Positions 1 to 5,308 of a stretch of 6,898 nt of DNA are shown here, one piece after another. This DNA comes from Oligosphaeraceae bacterium (GTDB taxonomy: Bacteria; Verrucomicrobiota; Lentisphaeria; Oligosphaerales; Oligosphaeraceae), in contig JAAYYJ010000123.1 in assembly GCA_012515455.1 (NCBI GenBank), positions 1-6,898 of the forward strand, read 5' to 3'. The stretch's first letter is position 1. Every line of letters starts with the position of its first letter. The translations under genes were made by a program, and so were the position numbers. A model generated the notes under the pieces. It was not told the origin of the DNA. It worked only from the letters and a program-made list of their open reading frames with translations, and searched no databases.

Positions 1-151
1 AAACCGAGGCGGTGATGTGCATGGCGTTGCACAGCAGCAGCCCCTCCTGGATGCCCGATTCCTGCAAGCAGTCCTCGATTTGTTTTTGGATATGGATGAT
101 CTGGCGCCTGGCCGAGACCTCGAACCACAATTCCTTGCGATAGCTTTTCAT
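1..151 (-). CDS. yjbQ: YjbQ/UPF0047 family protein, N-terminal part (cut by window edge)
   Basis: Only the first 50 codons are visible; the gene runs off the low-coordinate edge. The fragment begins MKSYRKELWFEV and ends with GLLLCNAMHITASV, which matches the conserved core of the UPF0047/YjbQ family (G-L-L-x-x-x-x-x-H-T/I-x-A-S-V/L). Members are about 130-140 residues long, form small cytoplasmic trimers, and have been described as secondary thiamine-phosphate synthases because they can weakly replace ThiE; their main role is not settled. The ATG at 149-151 overlaps the TGA of the upstream DedA-family gene (ATGA), and an AGGAG ribosome site lies 5 nt before it, so translation is probably coupled to that gene. 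Family assignment is good. The function is taken from the family, and the catalytic residues lie outside the window. Confidence 0.88.
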   Translation of the reverse strand, partial: MKSYRKELWFEVSARRQIIHIQKQIEDCLQESGIQEGLLLCNAMHITASV

Positions 152-834
152 AGTTGCTCCTGCGCCTGGGTTTTGCTGTGCATGACCCGTTTATGAACTG
201 CGATGTAGGCCAGAGTGAGCAGCACCGCGCCCAAGATTATCCAGACGGTGTTATGCTGCAGCATTTCACTGCCCCGGCGAATCATTTCCTGGTATGTCAA
301 TGCTTCCGTCAGGTGTCCGAAATAGGCCCCGATAGCCAGCAGGACGACGCACCATATTCCTGCTCCCAGGGCGGTAAAGAAGGAAAAGCGCCGCAAATTC
401 ATGCTGCACAACCCTGCGGGCAGGGAGATCAGTTGCCGGATGGCCGGCAGCAGGCGGCAGACGAAGGTGGCCAGTTCGCCGTATTCCCGGAAAATTTCCT
501 CTGCCCGGTTCAGGGTTTTTTCCGGCAGGAAGAAGTATTTTCCGTACTTATGGAGCAATGGTCGTCCCATTTTTTGGGCCAGGAAGTAATTGATATACGC
601 TCCGGCCATTGATCCCGCCAGTCCGACCATCCAGGCCAGGGTCAGGTCCAGCCAGGGGGTATGGCAGGTCAGCTCTCCTCTCCAGGCCAGGAATCCGGCC
701 GGGATCATCACCACCTCGCTGGGGAAAGGAATGAAGGAACTCTCGACGGTCATAAAGAAAAAGATCAAAAAGAACCCCAACAGCGGGGCATGGGCGGCAA
801 TTTGTTCGATATAGCTGGCCAGAATCTCTGTCAT
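148..834 (-). CDS. DedA / VTT-domain family inner-membrane protein
   Basis: A 228-residue polytopic membrane protein of the DedA (SNARE-associated, VTT) family. Conserved elements are visible in order: an acidic E31 followed by a loop with PFPSE at 36-40; a long hydrophobic segment around 62-85; then the family signature, here FVCRLLPAIRQLISLPAG at about 124-141, with R127, R133 and the terminal P-A-G. Further hydrophobic segments lie near 150-172 and 196-214, and the tail is short and basic. Length and layout are typical. Family members are linked to proton-motive-force maintenance, envelope stress and, in several bacteria, lipid-carrier or phospholipid flipping; which of these applies here cannot be read from the sequence. 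The ATG at 834 has only a weak ribosome site. The gene lies 60 nt after the OleC-like gene, and its stop overlaps the yjbQ start. Confidence 0.93.
   Translation of the reverse strand: MTEILASYIEQIAAHAPLLGFFLIFFFMTVESSFIPFPSEVVMIPAGFLAWRGELTCHTPWLDLTLAWMVGLAGSMAGAYINYFLAQKMGRPLLHKYGKYFFLPEKTLNRAEEIFREYGELATFVCRLLPAIRQLISLPAGLCSMNLRRFSFFTALGAGIWCVVLLAIGAYFGHLTEALTYQEMIRRGSEMLQHNTVWIILGAVLLTLAYIAVHKRVMHSKTQAQEQL
157..161 (-). promoter_or_regulatory. Ribosome binding site for yjbQ inside the end of the dedA-like gene
   Basis: AGGAG on the minus strand lies 5 nt upstream of the yjbQ ATG (149-151), within the last codons of the DedA-family gene. Together with the ATGA stop/start overlap at 148-151 it fixes the yjbQ start and suggests coupled translation. 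Confidence 0.7.
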
Positions 835-894
835 CGTGTGAATGCTCTGATTGGGGATGAATAGCGTTGCCTGGAATGCTTGCCGGCGGGCTGC

Positions 895-2550
895 TCAGTT
901 ACTGCGCCCCAGGCGTTTGCCCGCCCAGCGCGACAGCGCCTCGCGGTTGATTTTGGCATTGTGCCGGACGTCTACCGGGAAGGCGGGATGGAACAGCACC
1001 TGCCGGATCAACGCAGTCACCGGCGACTGCGCGGCCCGGGACAGTATTTCCTCCGGCTGCAGGCGCTGTCCCGGCTCCGGCTCAATGATGATCACCGGTG
1101 TCTGGTCATCTTTCGGTCCAACCCCCACCAGGGCTGAGCGACGCACCCCGGGGATGAGATTGAAAATGGCCTCGCAGGGTATGGTGAACAAAGTCAGCGG
1201 CTGCCCCTGAGAGTCGTGCGTCTGCACGCGGTGGTTTTTTCTACCGCAGAACCAGAAACGGCCCTGTTCATCGAAATAGCCCACATCACCCATCCGGTGC
1301 CAGAGCTCTTGCCCCTGCGGGATTTTGGCCAGCCGGGTTGCATCCGGGCGCAGGTAGTATTCCCTGGTCACGCAGTCGCCCTTCACGCAGAGCTCCCCGA
1401 TCTCGCCCGCCGGCAGCGGTTTGACCTGACTGAAATCCGCGATAGGAGCATCGCTGATATTGATGATTACGGCGCTGATCTCCGGAATCGGCTTGCCGAC
1501 GCACATGCCCTTGCCGGCACTGGTGGCCTGGCGGGTCCCGGAGAGCATCTCGCGGCCGCGGAAATTTGCCACTGGCAGCGCCTCCGTGGCACCGTAGGGG
1601 GTATAGGTCTCCGCGTCGCGGTCCAGGACCTGATTGAGCAGCCAGTCGTGCACTTGTCCGGGCACCGGTGCTCCGGCCATAATCACGCGTTTAAGCCCAG
1701 GCAGGGTAATGTCTTTCTCGGCGCAGTATTTTGCCACCCGTCCCCAGAGTGTAGGTGAGCCGAAGGAGTAGGTTACCGGCAGATTCCGGACCGGCTCGAT
1801 AATCCGCTCCGGGTTCACGAATGCCGGCCGCGTGGGGTCCATATCCGGGATCACCACTGCCGCGCCCAGTCCCACGCTGAACAGCGAGAACAGAGGGAAG
1901 CAGGCCAGATCGATTTCTCCCGGCTTAATAGCATACTCGCGCTGCACCAGCTGCACTTGTGTACGGAAGATGCGCTGAGTATAGGTGACGCCCTTGGCGG
2001 GACCGGTGCTGCCGGAGGTGAAGAGCACTGCCGCCGGATCATCCAAGGCCGGGGCAAAAAGCGGATAAGGTTTGTTCTCACCCGGCAGTTCCAGCACGCT
2101 GCAACCACCCCAGAACCATCTCCTGCCCAGGGTGATATTCGTCTGCACCGAGCGGAAGGATCGGTGGCACAGCAAACGCAGCAGCTGCGCGCCCGGAATG
2201 CCCAGGAAGGCCTCCGGCTGCACCTGCCGGACGCATTTGAGAAAACCGCTCCAGCCCATGCCGGGATCGATCAGGACCGGCACCGCGCCGATCTTGAACA
2301 GGGCGAAGAGCAGCGCATAGAAATCCAGCGCCGGCCGGATCATCAGCAGCGCCTTCTGTCCCGGCCGCAGCCCCTGTGCCTGCATGCCCCAGGCCAGAAA
2401 ATCGCTGCGTTCATTCAGTTGGGCGAAGGTCAGATGGGTATAGGCGACCCGGCCGCTGCCATCCCGGCTCTGCGGGAAGTACACCGCAGGTGCGCGCGGC
2501 TGGCGGCGGCTCTGGTCCACAATCAATTGGGCGATGTTGCTGATTTCCAC
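895..2550 (-). CDS. oleC: OleC-type AMP-forming ligase (beta-lactone synthetase family)
   Basis: A full-length 551-residue member of the acyl-adenylating ANL superfamily. Visible motifs are the P-loop FTSGSTGPAKGV (177-188), YTPYGATEALP (316-326), HRMGDVGYFDEQGRFW (418-433), CGRKNHRVQT (435-444) and a C-terminal NAKINREAL with the likely catalytic lysine K533. Sub-family marks such as DPTRPAFVNP (238-247), FTIPCEAIFN (455-464) and the stretch HPAFPVDVRHNAKI (521-534) point to the OleC/PRK09274-like group rather than ordinary acyl-CoA synthetases. Characterised OleC proteins turn beta-hydroxy acids into beta-lactones using ATP, a step of long-chain olefin or beta-lactone biosynthesis. Its partners OleA, OleB and OleD are not in this window, so the substrate is uncertain. 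The start is a GTG at 2548-2550, 36 nt after frr; no ATG, GTG or TTG lies between the frr stop and it in this frame. AAGG lies too far upstream to be a good ribosome site, so translation may depend on ribosomes finishing frr. Confidence 0.87.
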   Translation of the reverse strand: MEISNIAQLIVDQSRRQPRAPAVYFPQSRDGSGRVAYTHLTFAQLNERSDFLAWGMQAQGLRPGQKALLMIRPALDFYALLFALFKIGAVPVLIDPGMGWSGFLKCVRQVQPEAFLGIPGAQLLRLLCHRSFRSVQTNITLGRRWFWGGCSVLELPGENKPYPLFAPALDDPAAVLFTSGSTGPAKGVTYTQRIFRTQVQLVQREYAIKPGEIDLACFPLFSLFSVGLGAAVVIPDMDPTRPAFVNPERIIEPVRNLPVTYSFGSPTLWGRVAKYCAEKDITLPGLKRVIMAGAPVPGQVHDWLLNQVLDRDAETYTPYGATEALPVANFRGREMLSGTRQATSAGKGMCVGKPIPEISAVIINISDAPIADFSQVKPLPAGEIGELCVKGDCVTREYYLRPDATRLAKIPQGQELWHRMGDVGYFDEQGRFWFCGRKNHRVQTHDSQGQPLTLFTIPCEAIFNLIPGVRRSALVGVGPKDDQTPVIIIEPEPGQRLQPEEILSRAAQSPVTALIRQVLFHPAFPVDVRHNAKINREALSRWAGKRLGRSN

Positions 2551-2586
2551 AATATTGGTGCAGCCGCGGGGACCTTGCCGGGAGGC

Positions 2587-3150
2587 TCAGACGGCCATCA
2601 GCTCGGCTTCTTTGTCGCTGAGGATTTTGTTGATGGTCTCGATGGTCTTGTCGGTCATTTTCTGCACCTGGTCAGTCATCTGCTTCATGTCGTCTTCAGT
2701 GATGGCAGAGCTCTTCTGGGCCTTCTTGATAGCCTCGTTAGCATCGCGGCGGGCGTTGCGTACTTCCACCCGGGCTTCCTCAGCCCGGCGGTTCACCAGC
2801 TTGGTCATGTCCTTGCGACGCTCTTCACTGAGCTCCGGCACAGGCAGACGGATGACGCGGCCATCGCTGACCGGGCTGATGCCGAGACTGGAGGCCAGGA
2901 TGGCCTTCTCGATGCTCTTGATCGCGCTCTGGTCCCACGGTTGGATGACCAGCAGGCGCGGCTCCGGGGCGGTGATGCTGGCGATGTCCTTGAGGCGGGT
3001 CTGGGCGCCGTAGTACTCGACCATGATCCCTTCCGCCAGGGCGGGAGAAGCCTTACCGGTGCGCACGGCCGCAAAATCCTTCTTCATCACGTCGACCGCC
3101 ATCTCCATGAGCAGTTTCGATTCTTCCATCAGTTCTTCAATGTCTGGCAT
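2587..3150 (-). CDS. frr: Ribosome recycling factor
   Basis: Frr works with EF-G to split the post-termination ribosome so that it can be reused; it is cytoplasmic and nearly always essential. The 187-residue product (E. coli: 185) begins MPDIEELMEE. It shows the family landmarks: FAAVRTGKASPALAEGI (26-42), VEYYG (44-48), a Q-PWD segment (70-73), the domain II end DGRVIRLPVPELSEERRK (96-113), and a long charged helix ending in the triple-helix domain I. R134/R135 and neighbours fall where the family has conserved basic positions. The reading frame is open as far as 3201, but the start at 3148-3150 is chosen because a good ribosome site precedes it, the extra 17 residues have no family counterpart, and they would run into the pyrH stop. 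It follows pyrH after 50 nt, the usual gene order. Confidence 0.97.
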   Translation of the reverse strand: MPDIEELMEESKLLMEMAVDVMKKDFAAVRTGKASPALAEGIMVEYYGAQTRLKDIASITAPEPRLLVIQPWDQSAIKSIEKAILASSLGISPVSDGRVIRLPVPELSEERRKDMTKLVNRRAEEARVEVRNARRDANEAIKKAQKSSAITEDDMKQMTDQVQKMTDKTIETINKILSDKEAELMAV

Positions 3151-3158
3151 TTTTCGGT

Positions 3159-3164
3159 TCCTTT
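3159..3164 (-). promoter_or_regulatory. Ribosome binding site that fixes the frr start
   Basis: AAAGGA on the minus strand, 8 nt before the ATG at 3148-3150. No comparable site precedes the longer in-frame start near 3201, so the 187-residue frr product is preferred. Confidence 0.75.
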
Positions 3165-3200
3165 CTTCTTTAGTGTTGGCACTGCGCGGCAGGAGCAGCA

Positions 3201-3926
3201 CTAGTCTTCGTTGCTGACCAGAGTCGCATTCTGAAAATTCCCCTGCAGGATTTCCGCCAGGGTGCCCTTCTCACCGAATTTGAAGACCACGATCGGCAGA
3301 TTGTTGTCCTGGCAGAGCGAGAACGCGGTCGAATCCATGATTTTCAAACGCTCGGTCAGCGCCCGGGCGAAGGAGATTCTGGCATAGCGCACCGCCTGGG
3401 GATTTTTTTTCGGGTCTGCGCTGTAGATGCCGTTGACCTGAGTCGCCTTGAACACCGCATCGGCGTTGATTTCGCAGGCCCGCAGGGCCGCGGTGGAATC
3501 GGTGGTAAAAAAGGGGTGCCCGGTCCCGCCGGCAAAAAGCAGCACCTTCCCGGCCTGCAGCAGCAGATCGGCCTGGCGGTAATCAAATGGCGGCAATACA
3601 CCGCTGATTGCCAGCGCGGACTGGATGTCTGCCGGCACCTGCAAGGCTTCCAGGGCATCGCGCATGGCCAGGGCGTTGATGGCCGTAGCCAGCATGCCCA
3701 TATTGTCGGCGCAGTTGCGGCTCATGCCCTGGCGGCAGCCGGACAACCCCCGGAAGATGTTCCCGGCGCCAAGAATCAAGGCGATCTGAGTCCCGGACTG
3801 CCAGCCTTCCTTGACCTGCTGCGCCGCGGCTAAGATGGCCGCAGGGTCAAGACTGCCGGCTGGGCCCTGGCAGGACTCACCGCTGAGTTTCAACAAAATG
3901 CGTTTGAAGTACGGCTTTTGGGGCAT
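3201..3926 (-). CDS. pyrH: UMP kinase
   Basis: PyrH phosphorylates UMP to UDP in pyrimidine nucleotide synthesis. It is a cytoplasmic hexamer of the amino-acid-kinase fold and is usually essential. The 241-residue product matches the E. coli length and shows, in order: KRILLKLSGES (8-18, phosphate loop), LGAGNIFRG (52-60), ADNMGMLATAINALAMRDAL (73-92, with D74 as the UMP-binding Asp), GTGHPFFTTDS (134-144), KATQVNGIYSADP (160-172) and KIMDSTAF (195-202). Two positions are odd: A54 stands at E. coli G57 in the GGGN loop, and H137 stands at E. coli N140 in GTGNPFF. All other recognisable key residues are present, so an active enzyme is expected. The ATG at 3924-3926 has an AGAGGA site 6 nt upstream. 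It lies 18 nt after the exported helical protein gene and 50 nt before frr; tsf, the usual upstream neighbour, is absent. Confidence 0.97.
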   Translation of the reverse strand: MPQKPYFKRILLKLSGESCQGPAGSLDPAAILAAAQQVKEGWQSGTQIALILGAGNIFRGLSGCRQGMSRNCADNMGMLATAINALAMRDALEALQVPADIQSALAISGVLPPFDYRQADLLLQAGKVLLFAGGTGHPFFTTDSTAALRACEINADAVFKATQVNGIYSADPKKNPQAVRYARISFARALTERLKIMDSTAFSLCQDNNLPIVVFKFGEKGTLAEILQGNFQNATLVSNED

Positions 3927-3930
3927 AACA

Positions 3931-3938
3931 AGTCCTCT
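3931..3938 (-). promoter_or_regulatory. Ribosome binding site for pyrH
   Basis: AGAGGACT on the minus strand sits in the 18-nt gap between the upstream gene's TGA (3945-3947) and the pyrH ATG (3924-3926). The spacing after AGAGGA is 6 nt. This supports the start and tight co-transcription with the upstream gene. Confidence 0.75.
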
Positions 3939-3944
3939 GTACGG

Positions 3945-5183
3945 TCAATTCTGGTCTTCCGGATAGAAATATTTCAGAGCCAGCAGCATGGCGTGGAGCT
4001 GATGCTGCACATTGTCGATGCGGATGGCGCCTGAATAAGGAGCGGCGGTAATTCCGCCGAAAGCGCGGGGCTGGACTTTGGGCAGAGAATTAAAGAATTC
4101 ATTCCGGGTATGGAAAGGCCCGCCGATCTGGCAGAGCAGCAACCGCCCCAGGCAGCGTTCGCTGACCGCCTGCAGCAGCGCCATGCTGACCTGGTCCCGA
4201 CGGCATTTTGCCACCCGCCAGCTGGCGATCAGTCCCTCTACGGCGTACGCGGTATTCCCGTCTTTGGCTTCGATTTTATTGCTGTGAATCTGCCACCATC
4301 CCAAGGCCATTGCGGCTTCGGCCGCACCCTCGGTCTGGTCCCACTGCGCCTCCACGCATTCAGCAAAAGCCATCGCCCCCCACTGTGAGAACCCCTTGGT
4401 TTCCTCCGCATCGCCGCCGGGCTTCCAGCAATCCAGCAGATACTTCTGAATCAGCTTCGGGAGAGCAAATTGAATTCTCGGCAGGAGCTCGTCCCGGCGC
4501 AGGTACCTGGCCGCCTTGCAGTAGGCCAGCAGTGCCTCGCCGTCATAATAGGATTTTCCCACCGGGTCGCGGTAACTGCTGGGGAGGTCATAAACATGGG
4601 CCCAGGAACCGTCGGCCAGCTCCATGCTTTGCAAATAGCGCAGCTGTTCCTGCAATGCGGTCTCGTATTTGCTGCGGACCTCCGGAGGCAGGAATTTCTC
4701 CTGCCCGATCAGAAATTCGGTAACCGCCAGGCAGAAGAGTGCGACTGTGCCGGTCTTGAGCATCTCATCGCCGGGATAAGTGATCACCAGCTGTCCGTCA
4801 GGAAGCTTTTTCCGGTTGGCCAAAAAGAACTCCAGCCCGGCCAGGACCGCCCGGCGGGTGTTTTCGGTAAAGCGGTCCCGGTTCAGGCAGCTGAGGCCCC
4901 ACAATGCGCCGGCCTGGCGGACTTGGTTGTCATCGGGGAACTGCTGATTGCTGACCACATCAAAAGCGTAGAGGAAATTCCCCTCCTGGAGCTGATGATT
5001 CAGGTAATACGCCCGGGCCGCTTCCACCGCAGTCACCAGGTTCTCTTTGGAGATTTCCGGTGCGACCTCGCGCTCCTGCCAGTATTCCGGCTTGGCATAC
5101 GGCTGCAGGAGCGCCGGCAGGTCGGCGGCGTTGAGCAAAAGCACCGGCAGAATAGCCAGGTATAATATGATGGTCTTTTTCAT
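3945..5183 (-). CDS. Exported protein of unknown function, probable (alpha/alpha)6 toroid
   Basis: I do not recognise a named family with certainty. The 412-residue product starts MKKTIILYLAILPVLLLNAA, a typical signal peptide with likely cleavage near residue 19-20, so it should act outside the inner membrane. The rest looks wholly helical. Six roughly spaced inner-helix-like motifs rich in G/A-L are seen: QVRQAGALWGL (87-97), LKTGTVALFCL (142-152), YYDGEALLAY (212-221), FSQWGAMAFAE (265-275), TAYAVEGLIAS (311-321) and DNVQHQLHAMLLAL (390-403). This is the pattern of six-hairpin alpha/alpha barrels, which include glycoside hydrolases, lyases, epimerases and terpene-cyclase-like folds. Conserved-looking polar residues that could line a cavity include D214, E216, H394 and H397. 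The start at 5181-5183 is preferred over GTG 5312 and ATG 5210 because GGAG precedes it, the signal peptide begins there, and a promoter lies between it and the GTG. It sits next to a TgpA-like gene and 18 nt before pyrH. An enzymatic role on a glycan is possible but not shown. Confidence 0.82.
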   Translation of the reverse strand: MKKTIILYLAILPVLLLNAADLPALLQPYAKPEYWQEREVAPEISKENLVTAVEAARAYYLNHQLQEGNFLYAFDVVSNQQFPDDNQVRQAGALWGLSCLNRDRFTENTRRAVLAGLEFFLANRKKLPDGQLVITYPGDEMLKTGTVALFCLAVTEFLIGQEKFLPPEVRSKYETALQEQLRYLQSMELADGSWAHVYDLPSSYRDPVGKSYYDGEALLAYCKAARYLRRDELLPRIQFALPKLIQKYLLDCWKPGGDAEETKGFSQWGAMAFAECVEAQWDQTEGAAEAAMALGWWQIHSNKIEAKDGNTAYAVEGLIASWRVAKCRRDQVSMALLQAVSERCLGRLLLCQIGGPFHTRNEFFNSLPKVQPRAFGGITAAPYSGAIRIDNVQHQLHAMLLALKYFYPEDQN

Positions 5184-5229
5184 GTTCTCCAGAGACCCGC
5201 TCTCACGCATAAAATGAGGCGGGCAAAAG

Positions 5230-5258
5230 AATTTAGTGCCGTCAGGTCCAGTTGTCAA
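5230..5258 (-). promoter_or_regulatory. Sigma70-like promoter ahead of the exported protein-pyrH-frr unit
   Basis: On the minus strand, a perfect -35 box TTGACA (5253-5258) is followed by exactly 17 nt and then TAAATT (5230-5235), which matches 4 of 6 bases of TATAAT including the first two and the last. Transcription would begin near 5223, leaving a leader of about 40 nt before the ATG at 5183 and a GGAG site just before that ATG. It lies in the 125-nt gap after the transglutaminase gene. Boxes and spacing are seen directly; activity is inferred. Confidence 0.65.
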
Positions 5259-5308
5259 GATAGAGACGGATTTTTCCGGCGTCTGCGAACTCCGGCACCC
5301 CCGCGCAC

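Noticed and set aside
154..612. A 152-codon plus-strand open frame opposite the DedA-family gene.
   Set aside because: The DedA signature on the other strand is unambiguous, and this frame lacks hydrophobic or conserved features.
840..880. A 7-bp direct repeat (AGCATTC on the minus strand, at 840-846 and 874-880) in the gap before the DedA-family gene, considered as an operator.
   Set aside because: Seven bases twice within 41 nt is weak, there is no recognisable promoter around it, and no symmetry of a typical regulator site.
3151..3201. A 17-residue N-terminal extension of Frr up to 3201.
   Set aside because: The extension has no counterpart in the family, and the good AAAGGA site lies just before the internal ATG at 3150.
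1957..3204. A 415-codon open frame on the plus strand across oleC and frr.
   Set aside because: It is antisense to two clear genes (OleC motifs, intact Frr), has no family-like motifs, and is His/Gly/Ala-rich as expected of a GC-rich complementary frame.
3403..3410. An eight-T run (A8 on the coding strand) in pyrH, considered as a programmed slippage site.
   Set aside because: The frame is intact across it, the encoded DPKKNP fits the family, and a frameshift would destroy an essential enzyme with no alternative product in view.
4470..5165. A 231-codon plus-strand open frame opposite the exported helical protein gene.
   Set aside because: It is antisense to a gene with a signal peptide, promoter and ribosome site, and its sequence shows no domain or ribosome site of its own.
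5268..5298. A CCGG-based inverted repeat after the transglutaminase stop, considered as a terminator.
   Set aside because: The stem is only about 4-5 bp and on the minus strand it is followed by an A run, not a T run.
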